A stretch of 64,000 bases of DNA from positions 2,356,001 through 2,420,000 of the forward strand of contig NZ_CP051514.1 of assembly GCF_012689525.1 (NCBI RefSeq). Reading direction: 5' to 3'. The notes below the pieces were generated by a model. The model was not told where the DNA came from, searched no databases, and saw only the letters and a program-made list of their open reading frames with translations. This DNA is from Paraburkholderia aromaticivorans. Its GTDB lineage: Bacteria > Pseudomonadota > Gammaproteobacteria > Burkholderiales > Burkholderiaceae. Positions 49,809-59,434 of the stretch are shown in pieces. Each line of letters opens with the position of its first letter. The first letter of the stretch is position 1. Position numbers and translations under genes: made by a program.

Positions 49809-49826
49809 ATTTTCCTGGAGTGCAAC

Positions 49827-50363
49827 ATGTTTGGAATCTATCCCGCTGGCGCCAACTGGTGCCGCCAGCTGACTTCGTCGGAGGATGCTCTGGTCATTCA
49901 GGAGCGCCTGACGACATTCGCCGGCATGGAGGCTGGAACGCTGACCGAGCCCTTTGGTCCGCAGCGCGGCGCAGTCATCGCAAGGCATCACGGTTTCCTG
50001 GTCATGGCCGACTTGATCGGCACGGCGCCGGAAATTGTCGTGGTGCCGGACGTGGTCCTGCAAAATCTGCTCTGGGCCTTCAACACCGGCAATGCGGAGC
50101 AATGGTCGGTGCGTGAGCTCAAGATCATGACGCAGACCAATGTCGATTCCTGGGACACCCTGCTGATCGAGGCGAGCCGCAAGTTCCGTTGGACGGTCAG
50201 CCTGGTCGAACAGGTGATCGCGGGCACGCTCAGGGAGGACGAGCCGCAAGCCGCGACGACCGCCGAGAACCCTGTCCCTGAACTCGACAGCTACCCTGAC
50301 GATTCGTGGGTTCCGGTTTTCGACAATGTGCCGTTTGACGGAGACCCATCATGCGTCCTCTAA
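49827..50363 (+). CDS. Hypothetical protein between SbcD- and SbcC-like genes
   Basis: 178 residues from ATG 49827 (CTGGAGTGCAAC before it). Soluble; blocks FGIYPAGANWCRQLTSSED and LLIEASRKFRWTVSLVEQVI. It overlaps the sbcC-like gene by 13 bases, so the two are coupled, which makes it a likely accessory of the nuclease. Family unknown. Confidence 0.65.
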   Translation: MFGIYPAGANWCRQLTSSEDALVIQERLTTFAGMEAGTLTEPFGPQRGAVIARHHGFLVMADLIGTAPEIVVVPDVVLQNLLWAFNTGNAEQWSVRELKIMTQTNVDSWDTLLIEASRKFRWTVSLVEQVIAGTLREDEPQAATTAENPVPELDSYPDDSWVPVFDNVPFDGDPSCVL

Positions 50364-52672
50364 CTATCACCCTGACCGGTTTCATCGGTGTGCGCGACGG
50401 GATGAAGCGTGAGTCGATCACGATTGATTTCCAGTCGTTGCCCGAGGGGCTCATCGCCCTGTCAGGCCCTAACGGGTCAGGCAAAACGACGATCATGGAC
50501 AACATGCATCCGTATCGCATCATGCCTTCCCAAGCGTCGAAGCTATCGGTTGACTCGTTCTCATACTGGGACCACATCTACGGCGTCAAGGCGGAAAAGG
50601 TACTGGATTGGGAGCACGCCGGGCAGCGTTACCGCTCAACGTTCTCGTTCCGCAAGACAGGGAAAAGTGGCAAGGCCGACTACTACCTGACCGTGCAGGA
50701 TGCGGATGGGCCTTGGAGCCCTGTCACGCTGCCAGACGGACGCACGTCGGATGGGAAAGCGGAGAACTACGACCGCTGTCTCAAAGCCGTGTGCGGTTCT
50801 CTCGAACAGTTTTTCACCAGCGTCTTCTCGGCGCAGAACCGCCGGCCGCTCGCGTCATATGGCACAGGCGAGATCAAGTCGTTGCTGGCTGAACTGCTCA
50901 AGGTGGACCAGCTGCAGGCGCTGGCCGTCCGGGCTGGCGACGTCGCGAAAAGCCTTCAACGCAGTCTCGATGCCGCGCAGCAGGAGGTTCTGCTGTTCGC
51001 ATCGAAGCGCGATCGCCTGAGTCAAACGACAAAGGCAATTGACCAGGATGGTGAAGCGCTCAACGTTGCCCGCAGGGCGCGTGAAACGCTGGCTTCCCAA
51101 GCCGCCACCCTCGGCCAGCAACGCTCGACGCTCGCTGTGAAGCAGGCGGAAAGCAAGGCCGTCGAAGCCCGGGTTCGTGAGTTGACTCAGCGTCGGACCG
51201 AAGTCACAGGTTTGATCACTGCGAACGCCAACGAAGAGAAGGCAGCCACCGGGCGGATCGACCAGCGTCGTGCCGCCATAGCGAAAGGGGTCAAGGCTTT
51301 CACCGCGACGCTTGCACAGGAAGCGCTCATCAAGGGCGCTACTGCCCGGCGTGAAGATGCGCAGCTTCGGATCAGTCGCGGCGAGGCCCGAGCCCAGGAA
51401 CTGCAAACGCAGATCAAGGCGCTCGAACAAACGCCGCTCACGCTGAAGACCCTCGAAGCTGAGGTCAAAAGCCTGGTGGAGCAAGGCCGGTCGAAGAGGG
51501 AAGTTTTGAGCTCCTTCAAGCAGCAGGCCGACGACTTCAAGGCGGTTCCGTGCAGCCAGATGGACGTGCATCGTTCCTGCCCGTTGTACAGGCAGGCTGG
51601 TGACGCAAACGCCAGGTACGACTTGCAGCTCGTGGAGATCAAGAAACTCCGCACCGTGTATGACGAGAAGGAAACGCAGGCAAAGGTTCTCGCGCCCGAG
51701 CTTGCCAAACTTCAGACCGCGCGCGCGGAACTTGAAGCGGTGAACGCCGGCCTGGTTCAGGCGCGTCGGGATCTTCAACAGGCGACGGAGCTGGCGGCGC
51801 GTGCCCCTCTTATTGACCAGGCTAAGGAAGGGTTGGCTTCGTGCCAGGCTGACCTCGCCCTGCTCGACAAAGAGGTGGTCGAGATCGTCAACCGGTTTCT
51901 TGCGCAGGCAGCGCAATTCAACGCGCAGCTTGAGCAGGTCAACGCGGAGGTCGCACGCCTGGGTGCTGTCGATTTGGCCGGAGAGATCGCAGGTCTGGAT
52001 CTTCAGCTACAGACAAACCGCGACGAGACGGCGCGTACCGATGGGCAGATTGAAGCACTGATCCGCTCGCAAGCTACGCGAGAGGCTGAAGCTCAAGCGA
52101 TGAAGACCGAACTGGTTGGCTGCGACGCAACGCAGGCGAGTGCAAGTCAGCTATCGGACGAAATCGCGAAGTGGAAGCTGCTCTCGAAGGGGCTTGGCAA
52201 CGATGGTGTGATCGCTCTCACGATAGATGACGCAGGCCCGGCGCTGACGCAGGAGGTGAACGACCTGCTGCTGGCGTGCTATGGCATGCGATTCACCGTT
52301 GAAATCCGGACTCAGCGGGCACTGGCAAACGGCGAACTGCGCGAGGGATTCGAAATCCTCGTTCACGACGCTGACAGCGACAACACCAAAGTGGTCGGAG
52401 TCATGTCTGGTGGTCAGAAGGTCTGGATCAATGAGTGCATGACGCGTGGTATTGCGCTGTACATCGCGCATATCGCCGGTCAGCCGTACGGAACGCTTTT
52501 TACGGACGAAGCGGACGGTCCTCTCGACCCCGAGAAGAAACGTCAGTTCGTTCGCATGAAGCGTGAGGTGCTCAAGCGAGGCGGGTATGGGCGTGAGTTC
52601 TTCATCACGCACACGCCTGAATTGCTGGAAGAGGCCGACGCAGTAATCGACGTCGCTGCACTAGCGCTATAG
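50351..52672 (+). CDS. SbcC/Rad50-like ATPase
   Basis: 773 residues: Walker A GPNGSGKTT (39-47), two long coiled coils, and C-terminal signature MSGGQKVW plus Walker B LFTDEADGPLD. Midway the usual Cys-x2-Cys zinc hook is replaced by CSQMDVHRSCPLY, where two cysteines stand nine residues apart. Shorter than SbcC (about 1050). With the SbcD-like protein it should process DNA ends or hairpins, which could protect or help establish the plasmid. Confidence 0.85.
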   Translation: MRPLTITLTGFIGVRDGMKRESITIDFQSLPEGLIALSGPNGSGKTTIMDNMHPYRIMPSQASKLSVDSFSYWDHIYGVKAEKVLDWEHAGQRYRSTFSFRKTGKSGKADYYLTVQDADGPWSPVTLPDGRTSDGKAENYDRCLKAVCGSLEQFFTSVFSAQNRRPLASYGTGEIKSLLAELLKVDQLQALAVRAGDVAKSLQRSLDAAQQEVLLFASKRDRLSQTTKAIDQDGEALNVARRARETLASQAATLGQQRSTLAVKQAESKAVEARVRELTQRRTEVTGLITANANEEKAATGRIDQRRAAIAKGVKAFTATLAQEALIKGATARREDAQLRISRGEARAQELQTQIKALEQTPLTLKTLEAEVKSLVEQGRSKREVLSSFKQQADDFKAVPCSQMDVHRSCPLYRQAGDANARYDLQLVEIKKLRTVYDEKETQAKVLAPELAKLQTARAELEAVNAGLVQARRDLQQATELAARAPLIDQAKEGLASCQADLALLDKEVVEIVNRFLAQAAQFNAQLEQVNAEVARLGAVDLAGEIAGLDLQLQTNRDETARTDGQIEALIRSQATREAEAQAMKTELVGCDATQASASQLSDEIAKWKLLSKGLGNDGVIALTIDDAGPALTQEVNDLLLACYGMRFTVEIRTQRALANGELREGFEILVHDADSDNTKVVGVMSGGQKVWINECMTRGIALYIAHIAGQPYGTLFTDEADGPLDPEKKRQFVRMKREVLKRGGYGREFFITHTPELLEEADAVIDVAALAL

Positions 52673-52676
52673 CCCC

Positions 52677-52706
52677 ATGCCGTCCGTACCCCACACGGAC
52701 GGCATC
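52677..52706 (+). repeat. Hairpin after the sbcC-like gene
   Basis: ATGCCGTCCGT/ACGGACGGCAT, an 11-bp perfect stem with a short loop and no T-run. Confidence 0.5.
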
Positions 52707-52724
52707 GACTCCCGCTGTTCAACC

Positions 52725-52760
52725 GCCCCGTCTTTCCCTAACCGGGAGACGGGGCTTTCC
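52725..52760 (+). terminator. Rho-independent terminator
   Basis: GCCCCGTCT/AGACGGGGC around a 13-base loop containing CCGGG, then TTTCCC. Ends the sbcDC-like operon. Confidence 0.65.
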
Positions 52761-52800
52761 CGCTAGAAGCGCCCCAATCCCCTTTACTCTGAAGGAAATT

Positions 52801-52857
52801 ATGTCCATTTTGACATCCTTATATGAACACCTCCCGTTCCGCAAGGCAGGGGGTTGA
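52801..52857 (+). pseudogene. Start of a truncated gene
   Basis: CTGAAGGAAATT then ATG 52801: MSILTSLYEHLPFRKAGG and a stop. The good ribosome site suggests a real start whose body was lost, since the sequence changes character at about 52840 (CAAGGCAGGGGG, similar to tnpB ends). The rest, 52858-53080, holds nothing I can support. Confidence 0.35.
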
Positions 52858-53080
52858 TGTTTTGGCTAGCAGAAGCGGTTGCAGTCTTATATCCGACCTT
52901 CATTGCGAGACGGTGCCCGCTGGCCTTGATGGAATCTGCTGGAAACGACCTCATCTCCCACGGCGGGCTTCACGCCCATGGACGTCATCAGGTTTGCGTT
53001 TCCACGGTCCGACCTGGTTTGCCATCACACGTTACCCTTGCTCTGCGCAACTCCTGTGTTCAAAGACTCATCGTTTCAAT

Positions 53081-54112
53081 CTATACCGCGACGGCTGGTC
53101 GCTCGCTCACAAATTCCCGCTCATAAGACCGGTTATGCGCGAGCAACGCCCACGCCGTTCGTGCCATCTTGTTGGCCAACGCGACCACCACCACATTGAC
53201 CGGACGCCGTTTCAGCAACGCTTCTACCCACTGGGGACGTTGTTTGGAATGGGTCACGACCATTCGCGCGCCATGGATCAATAGCTGTCTCAGATAGGGG
53301 TCACCCCTTTTGCTGATGCCGCCGAGTCTGACGTTGCCCCCAGTCCCACTCTGACGGGGTACCAGGCCGATACTCGCCGCAAATGCGCGTCCGGAGCGAA
53401 ATGCCTTTGGCGAGCCCATGACCGCAACAGTGGCTGTGGCTGTCAATGGACCCACGCCGGCTATGTCATCGAGCGTTTTTGCCTGGGGACTGGATTTCAG
53501 CCACTGCAGATTTTCCCGCTCGGCTTCGTCAATCCCCTGCTCGACCTGCTGGAGCTGTTCGAGCTGACGCAACAACGCCCGCCAGACAAGCTGCGGCACG
53601 ACCTCTTCTATCTCGGCCATACGTGCCTTGAGCTCATTCATGAGCGCCTTGCGGCCATATCGGAAGTACAGTCCATATTCCGCAAGCAACCCGCGAATCT
53701 GATTGGTTTCGCGGGTTCGTGTCGCCACCAGGCCCGACCGGATGCGGTGCAGGCTCAGGATGGCTTGCTGGTCTACGCTCTTGATCGCCACAGTTCGCAT
53801 CCCGGGTTGCTGGGCCGCCGTCCAGATCGCCTGGGCGTCTGCCGCATCCGTCTTGTTGGTTTTGACGAACGGACGCACGTATTTCGCATGCAACAACACC
53901 ACCTGATGTCCGAGACTCTGGATTTTTCGCGCCCACCAGTGCGCCCCTCCGCATGCCTCCAGCGCCACCTTTCCTGGTGCCCGGGTTGCGAGAAACCGGA
54001 TCAGCTGTTCACGACGGAATTTTCGACTACAGATCTCGCCACTTTGTCCATCTACCCAGTACATTTGAAACACGGCCTTTGCGATATCCAGACCATATGT
54101 CGTAGCATTCAT
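53081..54112 (-). CDS. IS110 family transposase (DEDD recombinase)
   Basis: 343 residues. The N-terminal DEDD RuvC-like domain shows YGLDIAKAVFQM, VALEACGGAHWWAR and NKTDAADAQAIW. The C-terminal Transposase_20 domain has DDIAGVGPLTATATVAVMG and GGISKRGDPYLRQLLIHG, whose Ser is the likely nucleophile. The frame is intact. IS110 enzymes use a bridge RNA from the non-coding end; here that would lie in about 54113-54250. Confidence 0.93.
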   Translation of the reverse strand: MNATTYGLDIAKAVFQMYWVDGQSGEICSRKFRREQLIRFLATRAPGKVALEACGGAHWWARKIQSLGHQVVLLHAKYVRPFVKTNKTDAADAQAIWTAAQQPGMRTVAIKSVDQQAILSLHRIRSGLVATRTRETNQIRGLLAEYGLYFRYGRKALMNELKARMAEIEEVVPQLVWRALLRQLEQLQQVEQGIDEAERENLQWLKSSPQAKTLDDIAGVGPLTATATVAVMGSPKAFRSGRAFAASIGLVPRQSGTGGNVRLGGISKRGDPYLRQLLIHGARMVVTHSKQRPQWVEALLKRRPVNVVVVALANKMARTAWALLAHNRSYEREFVSERPAVAV

Positions 54113-54262
54113 TTGGGCTCTCCTTACCTCAAGTGACTCGTGGAACTTTCACTTTGGCACATCGATGCCATCGGTCAAGCGAGAGCCCCTTTCGGCCCTG
54201 GCACTTCCCCGAGGGGAGGGAGGTGTTCATACCATCTCCCCGCCGTGAACGGCGGGGATTCT
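54113..54262 (-). ncRNA. Candidate IS110 bridge RNA region
   Basis: The non-coding sequence directly upstream of the transposase is where IS110/IS621-type elements encode the bridge RNA. It contains complementary stretches (for example CCCCGAGGGG near 54210), but I did not derive the target- and donor-binding loops. A CCCCGCC/GGCGGGG hairpin at 54238-54256 may be the insertion target or part of a tnpB right end. Confidence 0.35.
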
Positions 54263-54349
54263 ACAGCGCTCAGGCCGCGATGGCCTGAGTCACGGCTGCG
54301 CCGTCCGCGCTATCCTTCCTCCCCCTGAAGTGGGAGGGTTGTCGCGCAC

Positions 54350-54915
54350 TTGCTCAAAATGCCCCTTATCGCAGCGAGCCTCGCCCTGTCGTTCGCGGCC
54401 GGTCTCGCCGTCGCGTCTCTCGCCGCCTCTGCCGAAGAGGTCTCGGAACCTGGTATGACCTGGGACTGCGGCTTTTCGCCGGAAGGAACTTCGCTAGAAA
54501 CTGTCACGGGCGCAATCGACGCCGTCGGCGGCGCCAAAGCGACAATCCTGGTCGCTTGCCTACGAGTTCACCTCGCGCCCGATCACACAAGCCCTGATTG
54601 CCGCGAAGAAGCGCGGCGTGACGGTTGCTGTGGTCGCCGATACCACCGAGAACGAAAAACAGTATTCGAAGGTTCATGATTTGATCGCAGCCGGGATTCC
54701 GTTTCGCTTCGACAACACGCTTGCGATGCTCCACTCGAAATACCTGATTCTTAACGGCACGGCCGTTGAGACCGGCTCGCTAAATTACACCGCCTGCGGC
54801 GGCGTCCAACAAGCACGCAGAGAATGCCTGCGTATTTCGCAATGCCCCGCGGATGGCGACCCGCTTTACACGCGACTGGAAAAACCTCTGGAACGAGGCA
54901 ACGCCGGTGCAGTAA
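54350..54915 (+). pseudogene. PLD-family nuclease, two frameshifts
   Basis: A signal peptide (LIAASLALSFAAGLAVASLA) and a mature start with PEGTSLETVTGAIDAVGG. After a shift near 54555 the reading YEFTSRPITQALIAAKKRG follows, then the catalytic HSKYLILNGTAVETGSLNYT (H-x-K-x4). A second shift near 54795 leads to SNKHAENACVFRNAPR and the stop at 54915. The order is that of the plasmid Nuc/PLD endonucleases. Both shifts make it inactive. Confidence 0.85.
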
Positions 54916-54929
54916 TCGGCGCTACATGT

Positions 54930-54978
54930 AAAAGGCCCACAGCTTCCCGCGTATGCGGAGAGTTGTGGGCCTTTTCCT
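54930..54978 (+). terminator. Bidirectional terminator
   Basis: AAAAGGCCCACA/TGTGGGCCTTTT with a CCGC/GCGG inner stem. It works for the PLD pseudogene on the plus strand and for the minus-strand remnants. Confidence 0.8.
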
Positions 54979-55032
54979 TTTCTTTTGGGGCGACGCTAAA
55001 CGGGAAAGCGGGACGCCCAGGGGTCACGCCGA

Positions 55033-55392
55033 TTACGGTTCGTTGGATGCGCGGGTGAGCGGCGCACGCGGGGACGTCATGGGGCGGAAGCGGAAGTCGC
55101 CGCAAATACGTACGCGATCCCACTCGAGGCCGTTTGCACCATGCACCGTCGAGATCACATAGGAGGCCTTCGACTCATCGGGCTCGATGCGAGAGAGCAA
55201 TGCGCGCAGGTAGGCGGTCCCCTGCGTGTCGATGATGTTGACGATCGGCAGCAGGTCGCGGCTGGAAAAGGTTCTCGCATAATCTTGCATGTCTTTCCAG
55301 CTTTCGAATAGTACCAGGGATGTGGGGCGCCACGCGCGTTCACCGCGCTTTAACTGCTCTGCACCGTCCGCGAAGGCCAAAATTTCGCTCAC
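55033..55392 (-). pseudogene. UvrD-type helicase, C-terminal remnant
   Basis: The 119-residue minus-strand frame contains VISTVHGANGLEWDRVRICG, which is helicase motif V, with a preceding helical part (LRALLSRIEPDESKASYV). Motifs I-IV are missing, and motif VI is altered or lost, so it cannot function. The upstream part is not found before 55500. Confidence 0.65.
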
Positions 55393-55500
55393 ATTCGCCC
55401 GGACAGCGACGCGATGTCCCTTGCTGAGCCCGGCCGCCAGTTCCCCAACGACCGTGGCGTTCTTTCTGCATACTTTCCGTTCATTTTATCCACTGCCTGG

Positions 55501-56327
55501 CTACCGCACGCGCACTGCGCGGCACATCGCCGCCGTGATGTTCTGGCGCACCCGCCAGTAACCTTCCCATGCGTCGCCGCCAAGCCGGCGCTGTCGGGCA
55601 AGGGCAGTCTGCATGGTCCACTGGTCGCCCCGCTTTACGGTTTTCAGTTCTTCCCACGAGATCGGCATCGAAACGCCCATGCCGGGCCGGGCGCGAACAG
55701 AAAATGCCGCGACAGTACTGGCGCCTTTCGAGTTGCGTAGGTAGTCGACAAAGATCTTCCCCGCCCGATTCTTCGGGCCGGAGACGGCGGAGAACCGACT
55801 CGGGACGACACTCGCCATGTGCTGCGCGACGGCTTTCGAGAAGGCCTTCACTTCGGACCACCCGTGCCTGCGTGTGAGCGGTACGACACGATGCAGGCCT
55901 TTGCCGCCGCTGGTTTTTGGAAAGGACGCAAGCCTCGGTTCATCGAGCACGACCTTAAGCAGCATTGCGGCCTCAAACATCGTTGTCCATGGCAGCGCGG
56001 TGTCCGGGTCCAGATCGAAAATCACACGGTCAGGGCGACGAGGTCCGGTGCAACGGCATTCCAGGTGTGCAGCTCAAGCACGCCCATCTGGGCCAGCCCG
56101 ACGAGCGCCTTTGCACTGTTCGCGACCATCAGCGGCGCGTGGCCAGGATGCAACGCGACGGGCAACTCGGTGACGCCGGCTATCCCGAAGCGCTCAGAAT
56201 GCTTCTGGAAAAACTGCTCGCCACCGATGCCATCTGGCGCGCGTACAAGCGACAGCGGTCGCTCGTGAATCGCTTCGGCCAGCCTGGCGTCGCGCTCGGT
56301 CATCCCAGCGAAATTTACAGGTTGCAT
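55501..56327 (-). pseudogene. LigD-type polymerase/primase domain, frameshifted and truncated
   Basis: The minus-strand order is RPLSLVRAPDGIGGEQFFQK, LMVANSAKALVGLAQMGVLE and LHTWNA (56327-56022), then after a shift near 56025 MIFDLDPDTALPWTTMFEAA, FPKTSGGKGLHRVVPL, down to 55501. These are the polymerase-domain blocks of bacterial ligase D (LigD), including the metal-binding D-L-D. The N-terminus and the other LigD domains are absent. It cannot work as it stands. Confidence 0.8.
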
Positions 56328-56526
56328 GGGCGGCCTCCAGCGAGATTATTCACGTAACGCAGCACCTACCGTACCGGCGGGATAGCAATTTGGGACTGCG
56401 GCGGCCCGCCGGCCGGTTTCCCGAGGAAGTGAGGTTGTTCAAGGCTGTCAGTGGCGCTTACCCTTCTGTGTAGGCAAACTTCCTCGTAATACCCGAAAAT
56501 GCAGCACGAGAACTTCGGGATTACAC

Positions 56527-57170
56527 GATGGCAATGCCTCCGGTCGTTGAGCTTCATCAGATGTGCCATGCGTTGAAAGTCGCAGCCGTCACGGGGTAAA
56601 CGCCGGTTCGCGATGTTGCGCTTCTGCTGCTGTTATATGGCACAGGTCCCATGCCGAATGAGGCCGCCAAACTCCTTATCTCGGACTACCTGGAAGCGAA
56701 CGGCGCGGTGCGGGTTGAATCAACCGTTTCGCGCCGAAATCGCGTTTAACGGCAAGGCTCGCCCGTTGATATGGGCAAGCTCCAAGATCTGCCAGGCAAT
56801 TAACGACTACCTGTCGTACCGGCTCGTCGCGCGGCAGGGCGTTACGACCACTCCAGCGGCGTATCGCGGGTTGGATCCTCACGGGTCGTTATTCAGGGCG
56901 AGCGACGGAGAGCCATTCGCCTTTACGCGACGCGTGACGGGCAGCGGCGTGATTAGCTACTCGTGCGAAACGCTGACGGAGATCGCCCGGCGACTTCATC
57001 AGCAAGCCGGGATCGAAGGCGGTAACGCATCGGCCGCACGGCGCACGTTTGCCGTGCGGCTGCATCGAGACGGTCGCTCGCTGAAACTGATTCAGGAACT
57101 GCTTGGAGTTTCGAGCCTGTCTGCCTTTAGAACCTCATCCAAGGCGATCCGGCTCGTCTTTCGTCCATAG
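56527..57170 (+). pseudogene. Tyrosine recombinase remnant
   Basis: The pieces are MAMPPVVELHQMCHALKVAA, a TAA stop, then VRDVALLLLLYGTGPMPNEA and KLLISDYLEANGAVRV. After a shift near 56715 comes EIAFNGKARPLIWASSKICQ and RTFAVRLHRDGRSLKLIQEL. It resembles the catalytic part of a phage-type integrase with LLLYGTG (the first Arg replaced) and the final helices; the tyrosine end is lost. On the plus strand. Confidence 0.7.
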
Positions 57171-57230
57171 TAAGCGGGGTGATTTGAGAGTGACGAATCG
57201 TGTGGCGCGTGTTCGCATCGCACTTGCATT

Positions 57231-57262
57231 TTGACTCGCCTTACCTTAAAGTAAGGAATAAT
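57231..57262 (+). promoter_or_regulatory. Promoter/operator of the vapBC-type pair
   Basis: A -35-like TTGACT at 57231 and a palindrome CCTTAC-CTTAAA-GTAAGG at 57239-57256 overlapping the probable -10 (GGAATAAT). The AbrB-type antitoxin is expected to bind such a site to control its own operon. Confidence 0.6.
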
Positions 57263-57274
57263 TGAGGGGTCATC

Positions 57275-57520
57275 ATGACAGCAGCAACCATCACATCTAA
57301 AGGCCAGGTCACGATCCCGGTGGACGTGCGCAACCAGCTTGGCCTGGAATCCGGCGACCGGATCGAATTCAGTTTCAACGAGGAAACCGGCCGGTACGAA
57401 GTCTATCCGGTCACTCGCTCGCTCGCGTCGCTTAAGGGCATCGTGAAGAAGCCTGCCAAACCGGTTTCGATTGAGGACATGAACCGCGCCATCGCCGAAC
57501 AGGGGGCATCCGCGCGATGA
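57275..57520 (+). CDS. vapB: AbrB-type (VapB/MazE-like) antitoxin
   Basis: 81 residues with an N-terminal SpoVT/AbrB domain (ATITSKGQVTIPVDVRNQLG, then LESGDRIEFSFNE) that binds DNA as a dimer, and a C-terminal tail that would wrap the toxin. It overlaps the PIN gene by four bases (ATGA). Ribosome site TTGAGGGG. Confidence 0.9.
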   Translation: MTAATITSKGQVTIPVDVRNQLGLESGDRIEFSFNEETGRYEVYPVTRSLASLKGIVKKPAKPVSIEDMNRAIAEQGASAR

Positions 57521-57915
57521 TCGGACTGGATACAAACGTGTTGGTCCGCTACTTCGCGCAGGATGATGCGGCGCAGTCGAAGAAGGCCACAACGCTCATG
57601 GAGTCCTTTTCGGCTGAGCGGCCGGGCTACGTTTCGCAGGTCGCGCTAGTCGAGGTCGTGTGGGTGCTTGGGCGCAGTTACGGCGTCGAGCGAGGCCAGA
57701 TGAAGGACATCATCGAATCCATGCTTGGCACGAAGGAACTGGTTATCGAAGGTGCGGACACGGTGCGAAAGGCACTTCGCGTTTTCGCGGCGTCAGACAA
57801 GGCGGATTTCGCGGACTGCCTGATCGAGCGGTCAGGGCACGTCGCGCAGTGCGCGTACACCGCGACCTTCGACGTGACCGCCTCTAAGGTCGTCGGAATG
57901 GTGTTGATCAAGTAA
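57517..57915 (+). CDS. vapC: VapC-type PIN-domain toxin
   Basis: 132 residues: IGLDTNVLVRYFAQDD holds the first Asp, VALVEVVWVLG the Glu, and SDKADFADCLIE the later Asp residues. VapC toxins are magnesium-dependent RNases that cleave tRNA or rRNA. Intact with its antitoxin, so probably active and stabilising the element. Confidence 0.92.
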   Translation: MIGLDTNVLVRYFAQDDAAQSKKATTLMESFSAERPGYVSQVALVEVVWVLGRSYGVERGQMKDIIESMLGTKELVIEGADTVRKALRVFAASDKADFADCLIERSGHVAQCAYTATFDVTASKVVGMVLIK

Positions 57916-58168
57916 CGACGGCGGAAGCCGATAACACGGAAAAGCTTGCTGTATCCGCGCGCTCCCGCTACTTGCTTTATAAGCGGCGCGAACAGGGAGC
58001 GGGCGGCCCCGAACTAAATGGAAGACCTCTGCTATGGATTGGATTCCCGCGCTGTTAAAGCATTTGGCTATCGCACGGTCTGGTGTGGTTGCGCCAACGG
58101 CGTCCTTCTGTAGCCCGTAAACAGCATGGCACTTTTCCCCTGGTAAACCAGGGGAATCCGGTAGAGGA

Positions 58169-59392
58169 TTGCTCGCCATGGAACGCCTTCAGGCCTTCAA
58201 ATTCGAACTCATGCCGACCGGCGGGCAGGCGCGCAAGATGCGCCAGTTCGCAGGCGCGTGCCGGTTCGTCTATAACAAGGCGCTGGCAGTTCAGAAAGAG
58301 AATCACGCCGCAGGCGCGAAGTTCATCGGTTATGTGCCGATGGCGAAGCGGCTCACGGAATGGCGCAATGGCACGGAAACGCCGTGGCTCAAAGATGCGC
58401 CAGTCCACACGCAGCAGTGCGCCCTGAAGGCCATTGAGCGCGCATATGTAAACTTCTTCGGGAAGCGCGCCGACTTTCCGCGTTTCAAGCGCAAGGGCGT
58501 GAGCGACGGGTTCACGTACCCCGACAGGAATCAGATCAGGCTGGACCGCGAAACCGGCCGTATTTCGCTTCCGAAGCCCGGCTATATCCGCTACCGCAAC
58601 AGTCGCATGGTGCCCGGCGAAGTCCGCTCGGCAACCGTGTCTCTGCGCGCGGGTAAGTGGTGCGTGTCGATCCTGACGAAGCGTGACGTAGAGCAGCCGG
58701 TTCCGCATGGCCCCGCCGTCGGTATCGACGTGGGCGTGGCCCGGTTCGCAACCCTGAGCGATGGCAGTTTCATCGCGCCGCTCGCCAGCTTCCGCCGGCA
58801 CGAACAGCGCCTGGCAAAGTATCAACGCCGGATGGCCCGCAAGGTCAAAGGCAGCAGCAACTGGAAAAAGTCGAAGGCCCGCATCCAGAAGAGTCACGCG
58901 CGTATCGCAGACGCACGCAATGATTTTCTGCACAAGGCTTCGAGCACGATCAGCAAAAACCACGCAATGGTTGCGCTCGAAGACCTGAAGATCAGCAACA
59001 TGAGCAAGTCAGCAAAGGGTACGGCAAACGCACCAGGGCGCAATGTGCGCGCGAAGTCCGGTCTTAACAAGTCGATTCTCGATCAGGGCTGGGGTGAGTT
59101 CCGCCGCCAGCTGGAGTACAAAACGGCATGGCACGGCGGATATCTCGTCGCGGTTGATCCGAAGAACACGAGCCGCACCTGTCCGTGTTGCGGGCATGCC
59201 TCGAAGGAAAACCGCAAGACGCAAGCGCTGTTCGCCTGCGTGTCATGCAGATACGAGAACAACGCCGATCACGTGGGCGCGCTCAACATTCTAGCGGCAG
59301 GACATGCCGTTATTGCATGTGGAGGGATGGCGCAGTCAGGCCGCCCGTCGAAGCAGGAACCCGCCGAGACTACTAGCGCCATCGCGGCCTAG
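58169..59392 (+). CDS. tnpB: TnpB RNA-guided nuclease family protein, intact
   Basis: 407 residues. RuvC residues are all there: Asp187 in VGIDVGVARF, Glu271 in VALEDLKISN, Asp367 in NADHVGALNIL. The zinc ribbon is CPCCG...CVSC. The N-terminal helix-turn-helix/REC part begins LQAFKFELMPTGGQARKMRQ. Met 58178 is an equal start. No tnpA is present, so it depends on a transposase in trans. The hairpin CCCCTGG/CCAGGGG at 58138-58155 is in its left region; 57916-58137 has no gene. Confidence 0.93.
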   Translation: MLAMERLQAFKFELMPTGGQARKMRQFAGACRFVYNKALAVQKENHAAGAKFIGYVPMAKRLTEWRNGTETPWLKDAPVHTQQCALKAIERAYVNFFGKRADFPRFKRKGVSDGFTYPDRNQIRLDRETGRISLPKPGYIRYRNSRMVPGEVRSATVSLRAGKWCVSILTKRDVEQPVPHGPAVGIDVGVARFATLSDGSFIAPLASFRRHEQRLAKYQRRMARKVKGSSNWKKSKARIQKSHARIADARNDFLHKASSTISKNHAMVALEDLKISNMSKSAKGTANAPGRNVRAKSGLNKSILDQGWGEFRRQLEYKTAWHGGYLVAVDPKNTSRTCPCCGHASKENRKTQALFACVSCRYENNADHVGALNILAAGHAVIACGGMAQSGRPSKQEPAETTSAIAA

Positions 59393-59402
59393 GGTTGTAG
59401 AT

Positions 59403-59434
59403 CCCCGTCCTCTTTAGGGCGGGGAGGATGTCAA
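59403..59434 (+). repeat. IS605-type right end / omega-RNA end of the intact tnpB
   Basis: CCCCGTCCTCTTTAGGGCGGGG hairpin core (CCCCGTCC with GGGCGGGG) and the end GAGGATGTCAA at 59434. Beyond it, up to 59630, one frame (EADLLRLYVTRSLARWWIKD) looks like a piece of a lost gene. Confidence 0.7.

Noticed and set aside
54236..54262. CCCCGCC/GGCGGGG hairpin as a further tnpB right end
   Set aside because: It lacks the GAGGAYGTCAA end and no tnpB sequence is attached; it may be a remnant only.
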